Below are positions 1-11,650 of a stretch of DNA of 64,000 nucleotides, in pieces. The DNA comes from Reticulitermes lucifugus (taxonomy: Eukaryota > Arthropoda > Insecta > Blattodea > Rhinotermitidae). A program made the position numbers and the translations under genes. The stretch's first letter is position 1, and each line of letters opens with the position of its first letter. The stretch spans positions 52,499-116,498 of the forward strand of contig JAKCWW010000217.1 of NCBI GenBank assembly GCA_026260175.1, given 5' to 3'. The notes under the pieces were generated by a model that saw only the letters and a program-made list of their open reading frames with translations, did not search any database and had not been told where the DNA came from.

Positions 1-99
1 GACAGACATCCATGCCCCCGGTGGGATTCGAACCCACGATCCTAGTAAGCGAGAGGCCGAAGATCCACGCCTTAAGACCGCAAGGCCACTGGGATCGGC
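1..99 (-). mobile_element. tRNA-Leu-like SINE head, cut by the window edge
   Basis: Read on the minus strand, this begins GCCGATCCCAGTGGCC and contains an A-box-like stretch followed by a GGTCTTAAGGCG-type segment. It ends in a B box (GGGTTCGAATCCCACC, minus strand of about 22-37) followed by GGGGGCATGGATG. The GTCTAAGGCG portion of sister copies resembles the anticodon-arm side of tRNA-Leu, so I infer a tRNA-Leu-derived SINE. The same head recurs at 23617-23880 and twice at 63183-63640. The 3' body lies outside the window. It is too divergent in the acceptor region to be a functional tRNA gene. Confidence 0.75.
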
Positions 100-1087
100 A
101 TTTGATATATGATAGGGTCTCTTAATTCCATAGACCTACAACTTCCGAATTATCATTCGTAATAATTAGCAAGTATCATCAATAGTCTACAAATTCTTAC
201 GCTGATTCACGCGTCTCAGGTTTCGTATGCATGTGTTTTATTTTGCTTCCTGCGTTTGATTCGGACTTTGTACGTTGGACAACTACTAACACAGCTGTGC
301 TTGCACGCCCGAAACCGTGGTGCAGTGCGCAATTTGCGTTACCCGATAGACCCATTATCAATTTCCTGTAATAACACACACCTTGCTATTTTACTTTTAG
401 ATAATCAACATCCCAATCAGCATTCTACATACTCGATCAGTGTGTAACTTCCATGTCAACGTCAGTCTAAATATGTTCATGGAACACAGACGGTCTTGAA
501 AATCGTGGAATAAAATGCGCACATCCACTCCTCCACATGCCTTTATGGCTTGCCGCTTAATTAAAACCAAGGACAAATTACCCTTTAGAGTGCAGTTCAT
601 TGGCGGCCTAAAGGTAATTTGAATCGTGCACCCCTTAAATAATTAAGCACGGGACAAGCACAAATAGAACCCTGCTCAGTTATGGGTGAGAGCAAAATCC
701 CCCCCAAAAAAACAACATGGAATACAGAATTTCCTTTTTACTGTAGTGTAAAAACATATCTCCCAATTTTCAATACATATTAGGAAATACTTGAAATAAA
801 ACTGTTGACCACAATGTAAGAAATGCTATTCATATCTAGCAGAGAGCCGAATTTTTGAGCCTGGTACTTCGGTGTTTGTATTGCAAGGATTGTGGCGACT
901 GTCGCCAAAACACAAACGTTTGCCGCCTTCACGTAATCTTTCAAATTGGACCTCATGAGAAGCCCTTTATTATAATATAGGCCTACACACCTTACGAACG
1001 GCGGACGTTTTCAGGAATCTCTAAACCCCAAATATGTGGACGTTCTTAGACATTATACCAAAATCACATAAAATAACAACTAAAAGA
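100..1087. other. Intergenic stretch with no recognised feature
   Basis: AT-rich sequence with stops in all frames. The only open frames are about 60-67 codons, overlap on opposite strands and have no recognisable domain. A TAGGCCTAC motif at about 979 recurs elsewhere in the window but has no assigned meaning. I see no promoter, exon or repeat that I can defend. Confidence 0.5.
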
Positions 1088-1145
1088 ACTAAATTAAAAT
1101 AAACCGTCATAACACCTAAAATTTTTATTGTCAGTATTTAGTATT

Positions 1146-1188
1146 CATTACAACATTCTTCGGCGGCTTGGCCATCTTCAGGTAATAC
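1146..1188 (-). ncRNA. Decayed hammerhead ribozyme motif, left arm
   Basis: Minus strand, in order: stem I 5' strand GUAUUAC (1182-1188); an exact CUGAAGA box (1175-1181); stem II GGC/GCC around a CAAGCC loop; GAAGA where GAAAC is expected; AU; GUU; then GUAAUG (1146-1151). GUAAUG pairs with the first strand as six base pairs including one G-U. The GAAGA departure should break the catalytic core and stem III. The right-arm copy keeps AC-AU-GU. Taken together the two arms imply an ancestral motif with a complete core. Function in this copy is unlikely. Confidence 0.5.
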
Positions 1189-1726
1189 AAAAGCATAATA
1201 AACACTTTGGAGGTTAAATGCAAAATTAAGTTCCATAAAAAGAAATGAAAACTTATATTTTGCATAAAGGGCAAAACTTTATGATGATTCATGATTTAGA
1301 TATAATTTTTGGAGTTATACACATTTCAGATGTCGTGAAGTTAGGCAAGATTATGTCCTTGAAAGTTCCATTTCTTACATTATTTAAGATTATTTACGCT
1401 GAGTATTTGATTCTGGTATATCATTTATTTTGAGAACATTTTGTATAGCAGTTTTATGGTTTTAAGTTTTCTTCTTTTTTTGAGTTTAGACTAGTTGTAG
1501 GTTTAGTATTATAGTATAGTTGTAGAGCGAGTTCGTAATTTATGGGTTATGAAATTCCTTTAATGGTGAATAGTTTTGAAGAATTCTTGGATTTATATTA
1601 GTGAATTGACTGTAATCAAATATTGAAGGTATTGAAATGCGAATTACTTGAGTAGATATATGTAGATATAGTGGCAGCTTTCGTTTGTAATATGCAGAAG
1701 CTGATAGATTACTGAGTCCTGAAAGA

Positions 1727-1765
1727 CGGTGAAATGGCCAAGCCGGCCAAAACATGTTGTAATAC
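1727..1765 (+). ncRNA. Decayed hammerhead ribozyme motif, right arm
   Basis: The plus-strand counterpart of 1146-1188. Stem II GGCC/GGCC (within about 1735-1748) is followed by AAAAC (GAAAC expected), AU, GUU (1756-1758) and GUAAUAC (1759-1765). GUAAUAC is the exact complement of the stem I strand preserved in the left arm. The CUGAAGA box here has become GGUGAAA by substitution and a one-base loss. The two arms have therefore decayed at different positions, which makes the shared ancestral motif visible. Confidence 0.45.
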
Positions 1766-1820
1766 AAACTAAATACTTACACGAGCATTTTACTTCTGAT
1801 GATGGTTTATTTTAATATAG

Positions 1821-2268
1821 TTTATATATCATCACAACAAAATATATAGAATAAAAAGTTAGCAACAAAAGAATTTACGTTAGTCACTTCATAGATCGGC
1901 GTATAAGTCTGTATGCTGTCCTGAACTTTGTATTTTATTAAACCATAGTAATTAAATTAGTTTCATAATTAATAATACAGTTGAACTCTGTTATAACGAC
2001 TTAGGTTTGTGCGATACATCGGGTGTAACGTTATACATTCTGCGGTAACAACTAATTCCCCATAAGGCACGTATTTTACTGCCTTGCTTAGTACGACATA
2101 CTTAAGATTATCTACCTCGCATGTAACGACATTGCCGATCATTCGTTCCAATATAATTTTCCAAGACGTAGGCTATTTTGAGAATTCAGCCCTCTCCTCG
2201 TTCTTGAAAAACAAGTCCTATACTATTTCAGGTAGCTCCTGGAAAATGACAGTGGTAATAGTAAATCA
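1821..2268. other. Intergenic, no supported feature
   Basis: AT-rich, with short overlapping open frames only (longest about 71 codons) and no recognisable domain or repeat. Confidence 0.4.
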
Positions 2269-2460
2269 TGGATTTAGGTTTCCGCCGCGTTGCGAATGAG
2301 ATCTGCGCTCTTCTGGATGTTACGAAGCGTAAATTTGTAATTAATTGCCGAGGTTTCTTGGACTGCTTGGCCCGTGAAGATGGGACCGATAGGTTGTCCC
2401 GAAACGTCGGTAACTAACTTACAATCAACGTTTCGTAACATCCCGGAAGAGAGAAGATCC
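2269..2460 (-). mobile_element. Fold-back element, tailed family, reverse orientation
   Basis: Arms from about 2299 and to about 2459 are inverted copies: GATCTGCGCTCTTCTGGATG on the left against CATCCCGGAAGAGAGAAGATC on the right, and GCCGAGGTTTC against GAAACGTCGGTAA. Outside the left arm, minus strand, is an asymmetric tail (CATTCGCAACGCGGCGG then AAACCTAAATCC). The same tail follows the fold-backs at 45829-46059 and about 35205-35400, so the three loci form one family with a defined 3' end, and this copy is reversed. Positions 2373-2412 contain a hammerhead-like string: GUGAAGA, stem II GGGAC/GUCCC, GAAAC, GUCG, GUA. Stem I is not evident. Confidence 0.55.
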
Positions 2461-3849
2461 CAACGTTAATTCACTTTGTGCGTAAAGTTGCTCTCTACTG
2501 TTCTACTCCTGCAGTATACATGAGACTGGTAGAGTGGTAGCATGGTTGCAATGACGAGCAAAGGAAGAGTTTGAGCGTCGAAGGAAAATTAAAGGTGATA
2601 CGAGATATAAAAATGGGAAAAAGAAAGCTGACGTGTGACGGGAATTTGGTCTCGTAAATTGTACGATCCAAGCGATTTGGAAGAACAGAATCAACATTTT
2701 TAGTACGTTCGAAAGGAACGGATCGAGAATAAAGCGATGTCGAAAGCCTGAGAAAAGTGACGTCGATGAGGCGCTGCTTAAGTGGTTTTAGCAACACAGA
2801 ATTGACACTGTACCAGTGGACGGTCCTCTTCTTATGATCATATTTGCTCTTCCTAAATTTTAATTGTAAGTTAATATATTTTTTGTGTAAGGCTGTATGG
2901 AAATTTAAAATTCTAGAAGAGCAATTATTATTATTATTGCTAAATTTTAATTGTACTTTAATTTTAAAATAGATCATAGCGTAAACATTTAAGTAATATG
3001 CCTATACGCCTGTTCTTAGTTTGAAATATTTTTCCTTCACTTATACAACACACCTCGCTTAGAACGACACTCGTTTGTAACGACACAAATTATTCGGTCC
3101 CTTTCATGACGCTATAAAAGAGTTTGACTATATTGTGATATTAGTATCCAGTGGACACTTAAGTTAATTAATTTAAAATTTTACTGTTTCCCTTAATTTC
3201 AGAGTGCATTTATGTGACCCGAAATTATAAAATCTGAGATCATGATCGCATTCAGACCCCGTTTCTCTTACACTGCACGCTGTCGCAGCCCGCTACGATA
3301 TACACTCTATAGCAGACGTCTACAGCACAAGTACTACGCTTTAGGCATTGTAGTACGTTAGGTTCCTACTAGCTGGCAGTATCTCCTAACATATGCGAAA
3401 AACATAAGAACCTCGACTGTGCAAGGCGACTGTCATCGAGTTCCAGCGTTAACAGCTGGTGGTGAGTCATTGTGTGTGTTCGTTTGCGTTTCGTTGTTAC
3501 GGAAAATTGTGCTGATGTGAAACGATTTTGATAAGATAAACTTATGTTGAGAAGAAATTAATGAGAGAGTGAGTGGGTGTGGACAAAAATGTGTTTTGGT
3601 GTTTGGCGTAAATATGCAATGTTCCGCCTCTCTCAGCGTCAAACGAAGAGGTAAACCAGGCTACGTTAGAGGTTACATGTCGATCATTAGCCAGTACTGA
3701 AGGGTTATCCTATAAGATGACTTTTATTTCAGCTTGAAAACTGTGCATTGTTGGTATATTCTATTCAACTAGCTTAAGCATACGCAGCACACATGCACGT
3801 AAATGAGAGTTAATAGCAACATACCCAATTTTATGGTAGGTTATGGACC
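2461..3849. other. Intergenic, no supported feature
   Basis: A 160-codon open frame on the minus strand (2495-2977) has runs of hydrophobic and low-complexity residues and no domain I recognise. A second frame overlaps it, and I regard both as chance. A short ATT repeat occurs at about 2926-2938. No other structure was seen. Confidence 0.4.
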
Positions 3850-4025
3850 AAACTTGCAGTAGATAAAACAAATTAATCGATGGGTATAAACTATAGGAAA
3901 TCTGGTCATGGTTCAAAGGATAGTAACATTAAATTGGACGTAAATAAATACGAGTACATTGCAAGGATGTGTGCAGGGTTAATCTGCCTTAGGTTATGTT
4001 CCCCTAGTAGGTTTCTGTGAATACG
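3850..4025 (+). mobile_element. Degenerate LINE 3'-end remnant
   Basis: The segment around 3912-4010 (GGATAGTAACATTAAATTGG, then ACGTAAATAAATAC, then TGTGCAGGGTTAATCTGCC) aligns by eye with the better-preserved remnant at 56875-57110. In that copy the corresponding stretch reads as the conserved tail of a non-LTR retrotransposon reading frame. Here the frame is broken by several stops and indels, and only nucleotide resemblance remains. Confidence 0.4.
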
Positions 4026-5080
4026 TTGATGAACTTTCGATTACCCTTCTCGTTCCTTGCAAGGTGAGAAATTTCTCGAGCATCTGAACAATTATTATGT
4101 TATGAGATCGAACTCAACTACAATAAATTGCCAAATTAGTCATTTGATTGGTTAGGTAAACAATTTCCGAATCACACTATGGCATACTAGGACATATCTC
4201 TCTTCATATATTTCAGTTTCGCTCAACAGGTCATCAGGTTTCCAATATGGGGAAGTCCACGTAGCATTCGTGGTGAAAACAGGGGCATTGGGAGACGTTT
4301 TCTCGAGTATGTTAGTTTTCTTCTCCCAGTCATTATCCTACCAGTACTGAAGTAACATTCTACCAGTACTGACCCGTCAACAGTTACGTCCAGCTTGAGG
4401 CATCACTTCTAGGCCTGCGCTTGTTTGAGTTCGCTGAAGAACGGAGACGTATTTCCGAAAATTATTTGTACATTGATAGATTATGAAGGCAAATCATGTA
4501 TGTACATTCATAACATATTCTGTAGGAATCATGAAAAAAAGTGGGTCAATTTTTATTTCTATTGCTTTCATATTTGAGGAAATTTTCCAGATTTTGGATC
4601 CCAGTATAGGACGTACAGACCGTTTGATCTTTTGGCTTGTGACACAGAATAGTCTTGTAGGTGGATATTGACTCTTCTGAGAAACAACCTGCATCCTGAA
4701 GGTGGAGGCATTATGTTCCTTCCAAGCGTTAATATCAACCACCCACAAGACTGTATGTAGTAAAAACACAAAATTGTAACTCTAGGTGAAGTATGAATGA
4801 AGGTGTTAGTTCTTTACAATATAAGATTCTCTTCTTAGAAAATTCTTAATTTTTTCGTCATATCTGAAGGCAGATTATTTACTTATAACATACGTATATT
4901 TGCTCCAATGTAAATCATTATTTTCGTGTACGTTACTTAGTACCTGAACAATTTTTCTTACAAACAGGTAACATCATTTTTAGAAAAATATAACTAGAAC
5001 TATGACTCAGAAACATCTGACAGAAAATATTACAGAGTGAGTACTGTTACTACATCAATGGCTTTGAATGATCTTCTCCT
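4026..5080. other. Intergenic, no supported feature
   Basis: AT-rich. Overlapping open frames near 4483-4771 lie on opposite strands with no domain. The phrase ACCAGTACTGA occurs twice at about 4340-4372 and a similar one at about 3690, without a larger repeat unit that I can define. Confidence 0.35.
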
Positions 5081-5130
5081 TTAGCTTCTTCTTTTCCTTC
5101 TTTTTTTCTTCTTCTTCTTCTTGTTCTTTT
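5081..5130 (+). repeat. CTT-rich polypyrimidine tract
   Basis: An almost pure C/T stretch dominated by CTT trinucleotides. It is simple sequence and could be mistaken for a 3' splice-site tract, but no exon follows. Confidence 0.7.
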
Positions 5131-5335
5131 CCACGTCCATTTCAGTTACTTTCATGGTTCATTCACCATTAGATCTATCTTTTCAGCTTCTTCGGCCTCT
5201 TCTACTTGACAGTCTATCGATGCAAGTGCTTCTTCCTGTACTGATACTGTCATTACTGAATACGACGACAGCGCCTAGAACATCAGTTTTCAATACCTTC
5301 ACTAATAATACAGTTTTACAATACCTGTTCCCATA

Positions 5336-5362
5336 TTCTAATACTACTACTACTACTACTAC

Positions 5363-5394
<32 letters not shown>

Positions 5395-5395
5395 C
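5336..5395 (+). repeat. Compound TAC/TAA microsatellite
   Basis: Seven or so TAC units are followed directly by about ten TAA (AAT) units. The apparent short proteins here, poly-Thr and poly-Asn on one strand and poly-Val and poly-Leu on the other, are simple translations of the repeat. Confidence 0.9.
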
Positions 5396-8300
5396 GATGA
5401 TTTGATTTATGTGCACTGAAATGGGTGACCTTTCCGTAAAGTTTTACATGAGCCCAGTCTTTGATTTCTTCCTTTACAGACGCATGCAAGGAATACGTGT
5501 GCTTAAAATCTTTATTCCCTGCCTTGGCATTTTGGTACCTACACCAGGAATTCATATCTTCAGGATAAAGTTCTACGTCTACACAGCTGATATATGTGCC
5601 TACATATTATAATTCTTGGGGCAGTCATATTGTTACACTTGTTTTGTGCACATACGTTACAGTGTTACCTTAGAATTTCAACAGCCGGTATGTTCTTCAT
5701 GCAGCTCCCATAACATCATTGAGGAAACTGCTTCCAATTGTTCCATTACAATAAACTGTAAAGTTTCTTTCTGCTCGTACGTTAATCTGCTGCTCAAGAA
5801 AGGAAGATACATAAAATATTGATACAGGAGATAAACATAGTATGTACCAGGCATGTAGACATCTAAATAACTTCACGGAAAACGATTTAAAGGGCGTGAA
5901 AACCTTTAAAACAACAGGAGATGAAATATCCGCATATGATTATTTGATCTGAATCAACGCTTAAAGATAAAACACAAAATTCTAAACAAAGATTATTTTT
6001 TTCATTACTAACGACAGAGTTCACAGTAAATCTCTTTTCATTTTAACCTGGGAGAAAAGGCGGTTAATGAAGCCCGACTGATATACACCCGTAGATATAT
6101 TCTTACTGGATTTGAGACTGGAATGACTCCAGCTATCACTGGGAAAAGAAAATTTCTTGTTTCTACTCCGGTTGTCCGTCCTGTAGCCTGCATACGATCA
6201 CGTTGAGAATGGTATATAACTTGGAACAGTCACTAATTACCATGTACCATCATGGCAAAATTACTGTGGAAGTGGTATGTGCGTACAAATTTCATAAACT
6301 AATACACGGTTAAGCCATTATATTTTAAGTGTCCATATGACATGACACTCTGACATGAACAGTATGTGTTCTGATGGCTACATAGTAGATTTGATGATAT
6401 ACGACATTTATATTAAACAATGGAAATGTAGTCTTTTTCCTGGAACGATCACTATACGCAGTAAATCTGTCCTGTGATACTGAATTATTAACTGAGCCAT
6501 GTTTTTACTTGACAGCAATTCCAACGTAGATCAGATTTAAATGGTCATGCCCTCGTACGTCAAAACACTATAAACGTTAGCAGCGAGATGAGAAACGACA
6601 ATATATACATGTTAAATGAAATCACGATTTGATTACAGTGACCCTATCATTTATAGGCCTACTATAAAGCAGCAAAGAATATTTTCTGTGATCGTGTGTA
6701 AAGCAAATTCTAATATGTGTTTACTTTCATGTTACTTACATTGAAGGATTGCTTTATGACAACAAAAATTGTATGGATAGGGATGTGAAGCTGAAGTTTA
6801 CATGATGGGAAACCAAACACCACAGAAGTATCAGGCAGTTTAGGTAGTGTATATCCTAAGCAGTGTTGGGTATATTCACTCTGAAACAAAACCTGTTATT
6901 TCTTTCATACATATATTTATATTTAAATCGAGACTAGCCGTTATACATGATGTCTTTTGCATTGCGAAATTTTGATAGTATCATATTGTGTTCTCTGTGT
7001 TGTACTATTTTATTTCGCTTCTTGGCAGGTCCAGTTGTGTTTGGAGCTTTGAATGAACGAGGCGAATATTAATCTCAGACACGATCATACGCAATAACCT
7101 GAACATCAGTTCAGTGCTGCGTTTAAAAAGAATGTCTTAATCAGACGTAATTGGTAGATACATATATACACATACTTAGGATTTATACTTGCGCATGCAA
7201 GGTTTCCAAATGGAAGTTTCTGTTAGATGCAACTTGAGAGCTAGTAATTCTCTAATTATACCTTAATGAGGACATTTGTTACATGAGGCGGGGTCGCGCA
7301 CTTTTACTGTGCAGAAATGAGTGGAAGAGTGTAGGCAATCATGTACTGTTATAACAGTAGGGAAGAAGCAACTTCACAAGACAACCCATCTGGGTAGGAT
7401 TTGGGGTAAGGGTGTGGGTTAGCGCCTGCTGTGACAGCTCCACTTTCTGAAACACCAGCAATCCTCTTCTACCCCCAAGAGTTCGTCTGACAGCACAAGA
7501 GCTGGGCGACAGGAGAATGCTGTATTGTAATAACTTAGACAAGACCTAAGAAAGTCTGTCCTCCTTCCTGCACATCTCGCTCTTCCCTCTCTCACTCTCT
7601 TCTAGCTATAATAGTAACAAATGGCGACGTGGCATGTAGAGTATTGCATAACCTTGTACAACAGTAGTGTTTGTAGAGAATCCTTTAAGCATTATTCTCC
7701 CCTGCTTAGCTTCGAGAAGTCCTTCAAATCCGTAACAAACTGAACGTATAAAGCATATATAATGCTCTTCATCTAGAAGAAGTTTAAAAAGACATTACGT
7801 ATTATTGCGAGAAAGCATATGGATTAGGATTTTCTCACTTTATTACTACGTAACGTGTTGTATGCAGAATCGAAAGCATCTCCTGTCTTAATGCCAATGC
7901 CACCTTCACGTGACGCACTCCGTTATCACAAACGAGTTAATGCTGACAGAATCGTGAAGAAACAGACATTACATCTTGTGTGAAGGAAATGTCTGTCATC
8001 CTAATATTTTTAGTATATGTCACTGCGCCTGTAACAGTAAATGTAATGAAATTTAGTGTCAGCTGGCATTTTAGTGTTTTAAAATAAAACATGAAGTGTG
8101 AAGGGAACTTCCATTAACTACTTTGATGCTGCAAAAATATAGTGTACTTTAGTGGCGCAGCAAAGGTTTAATGCCATGTAATTGTGCAGCGGCAAATGTA
8201 GTTATACCCGTGGAGTGAACGTAAATGAAGCGCGAGAACTTAAGGATAAATTGCTGGAATTATTTGGCGGCAAGCCTGGCAAATTTCCCTAGCCGTGGTT

Positions 8301-11300
8301 CAGGCGATGTCTCATATAACAATGCAACAAGCCATCGTAAAGTCAGTGGATAATGATGCAGACATAAAGTAAAAGTAATACCGTCTGCTTTACTGTCTTC
8401 AGGACAATGATTTCGGCCTTTTCACACTTTGATCCAAATGTCCTCCCCGCGTGAATAAAGTTCTCTGCACTCGATGTGTTGTCGGTGTCCATACGCACTC
8501 TAAATTATAGGTTGAAAGAAATTTAACTTTCAACAACTCGAAATATTTTAAGGAATATATCAGCATGTCACTTTGTCATATTCCAGTATTCCCTGTAGTA
8601 AGCTAAACACATTATACGCCTATACATCTATGTAGTGAACTAGCAGGTACAATTCGGCATGAAACATTTGTAGACTGCATTCTCGAAGAGTTTGAAAGAT
8701 AACGGTGCAAAATAATGGTTACGACATTTCTTCCTGAGTGGCTGGGGAACAAACAGAAAAACCAAAATTAGATGTTACACTCTCCGAAGAGCTTGAAGCC
8801 TGTTACTTGAGAAGAAAATGTGTTTTATTTTGGTACCTTCTTTGGTCAGAGTGCATAACATTAACGTATTACGTGGAGATGGCTTGTGTCGGGTGAGTTT
8901 TAAAATTCCTCAGCAAAAAATGCATTATTTTAATGGACTAGTCTGGATTTTAAGTAGCTATGTGTAACAGATCACTGTCATATTTTGTTTCGTAATAAAC
9001 AGAGCGAACATCTTACATGCATTGCCGAAACTTCTTGTTACCTGTGTGGTGTTTGATTTCGTATCAATTCGTCCTTTCCAAATCCACATAATTTTTTAGA
9101 GATGTAGCTCAACAAACTGTTTACCCTTCTGTAACATTTTTCCAATCGTGTAAAACAACCTTCGGAATAATGTTATAAGTTTTTTTAAGCATGGTAATAA
9201 TTTATGCCTCTAAGCACAAGGACGTCACTCTCAGCAACTTGAAAGTTTTTAAGAGTAGCTCACTGCAAAAATACGGAAATTATGCATTAGCATTCCTGCG
9301 AACTTTAACCAAAGTCAGATCTTCCTTATCTTTCTGCTGGATCTCTACTTTAAATGCTGAAAAACAGCATGCGCATTAATGTGTAAGCATGTATACAATC
9401 AAACATTCTGTAGGGTTATACAACACAAATTACCAGGTAAGTGCCAGAAGTAAACTTTCGATGAATCGTTGTGTGTTTAGAATATTAAATCTGATTATAT
9501 TACGTTGTGTCAAGTGTGAATAACTTGGAAATTACATATATAATTACCAGGTATATTGCTACTTGTGATAAATTTACGACATTAGTTACTTTGGCCGATT
9601 ATTATGAATAACTGCCACGTCTGTTAGCAAAAGTAATGAGTGATATTACGCAAAGTTACCTATTTTAATTTCATGTGATTCAGCAATTGTACTGGCTATC
9701 TTACTGACTTTCAATAACTAGTAATGAATATAAAGAATAATATGTTAAAAGTATTTTATTATTTAATAAATAATCGGTTACAGGTATTTAAGTTACACTT
9801 TAAATGCATATGAATATGTACATGAAAAATATTTGCTCACAATTTTCCTTTTAATACTAGACGTGTATTTCACATTTCGAGTGCCATTTCTGCAACAGCA
9901 TTTATTGTGCTTACAACTTAGTTTGAAGTATTATGTATGTTACCTCGGCGGTTGCGATACAAATAATAAATGAATAAATTTAAGAGATAAATAATTGACA
10001 CACTCTACAAATATTGGAATCATTGAAAGCAAATAAGTTTCAAAAAGTAATTTAAAAATCGGTACTGTTTATACATTTTGATTTGCAAGTCTTTTTAACG
10101 ATTTATTCAAATACAGTTTTAGACTACAATGTTCTCTGTAAAAACATGTTTATGTCCTCAACAAGTGCGATACAAACATTAAGTGAAACACTGAAAGAAG
10201 ACATTGAAAACACTGAAAGATAAAAAAATACTTCTTGTAACATGGCATGCTGTCGTGACATTCGAATTGAAAAAATTGTTATTTTTCTCGTAACTGGTAT
10301 TATCTCACTCGCATTGCCCTTGCAAACATATCGTTTGTACCGGTAACCACCTATCAGTAACGATTTTTAGCGTATTAACCTGACGATACTTCTTTATCGG
10401 CTACATGGTGTATGCACATCAGTTGTTCCTCGCAAGTGGTAATGGTATACAGTTGAACAATTTTTTTATGTTTGGATCTTCACTTATAAAGTTGATTGTT
10501 TTCAACTGCTAAAATGCTGCCAACGTATTTCGTGAGTCACGTCTAACTCTCTCCACGTTGGGAGTGTGTAGGCTCACAGTATCACCTGTTTTACCAATAT
10601 GAAACATTCTATGTGATAATTGTTTCCTTTCCCTATGCTTGTTCTTTGAAATTTGGCTATTTTTTGCGCTTTTGCGTCATATATTCAGTTCTTATACACA
10701 AACAAAGACATATTTTTCTTGGTAACCACTTCCTTTATATTTATCTTTCTCAGCAGCGTTAATGTTTTCTGCAGCTTCTTGAACGTTTTGTGTTTCTTCA
10801 TCATCAATGATATCAGGTTTTTACTCTCCATATTTATAGAAGGTACTGGAAGTGTTTTCGTTCGGCTTGCAACCATGCATCATGTTTAAAAACATGTAGT
10901 TAATAACATGTCGAACTTATTGATTAAGCGAGCCGACAGGAAGTGACTAACGACAGTCGTTACATAAATAAAGTCCCTATATAAAGGCATTGTCACCACA
11001 CTGAAAGCGCTGTTAAAAAGCCTATAAACCTATTCACTTACTAACCCATAATATGACCGATATTGTCAGGTATTGAAAACAATTCTTTATAAATAAATGC
11101 GAATCATGACAGAACAGGTCATTACAGTTACAAGCTAAACACTGGCTTTTGGAGGCAAAAATAACACGTGCCATATGAAGAAGACATTCCTGTGGGTTTT
11201 CTAGCCCTGAGGTCCCTTCTGTCTCCATGCCTTCTGTTTTAATTATATTCAGATGTTCAGGGAAAGAGACCTTTGGTAAAGAATGTGGAAAAGCACGAAA

Positions 11301-11650
11301 AATGGTTTGTTATGAGGCACTGTGTGTTGAGGTGTTGAGAATATGAAGCATTAGGGAAACATGAAAGAAGAAGCTTAACCATGATTAAGATGAATGTCAC
11401 GTTCCATTCTAGAAGCGAATTGCCGCCTGTAAGATAATGCAGCCATGGCAAGCCATCCTTGGCTCCGGAACCAGCTACATGGCACATTCCATTACTTATA
11501 TTCAAATTTTTATGCTTCACGTGTATAGTCAGAATCAAAAGTGAAGTAACGTACCTTTCCTTTGGAGTATTTTCGTGTGCCTGATCGACATATTAACAAA
11601 CAAACAAAATAACTGTTTTACTAAGTAATTAAGTAACTAAATAAAGTACC
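5396..11650. other. Long intergenic stretch with no supported gene
   Basis: About 6.2 kb of AT-rich DNA with stops in every frame. The few open frames (62-93 codons, for example 10653-10889 and 11257-11538) are hydrophobic or overlap others and show no known domain. A C/T-rich tract lies at about 7556-7608. TAGGCCTACTATAAAG at about 6655 looks like a TATA-type string but no transcript can be assigned. No SINE head, LINE motif or tandem array was recognised. Confidence 0.4.

Larger units (their letters stand above)
1088..1820. mobile_element. Inverted-repeat element with hammerhead-like motifs in both arms
   Basis: The left arm (1088 to about 1200) and right arm (about 1722-1820) are imperfect inverted copies. 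AAATTAAAATAAACC at the left tip pairs with GGTTTATTTTAATAT at the right tip. GTATTTAG, ATTACAACAT and GGCTTGGCCAT are repeated in inverted form further in. The interior of about 520 bp is AT-rich and non-coding. Each arm carries a hammerhead-shaped sequence facing outward: minus strand at 1146-1188 and plus strand at 1727-1765. No transposase or reverse transcriptase is present, so any mobility would be supplied from elsewhere. It could be a MITE or a pair of inverted Penelope-type terminal repeats. No clear target-site duplication was seen. Confidence 0.6.

Noticed and set aside
2495-2977. 160-codon minus-strand open frame
   Set aside because: No domain, low-complexity stretches, another open frame overlapping it, no splice or promoter context. 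Consistent with chance in a 64 kb window.
8385-8425. Hammerhead-like string on the minus strand (GAAAUCAUUGUC then CUGAAGACAG)
   Set aside because: The order is permuted, GAAAC is GAAAU, and neither stem III nor stem II pairs convincingly.
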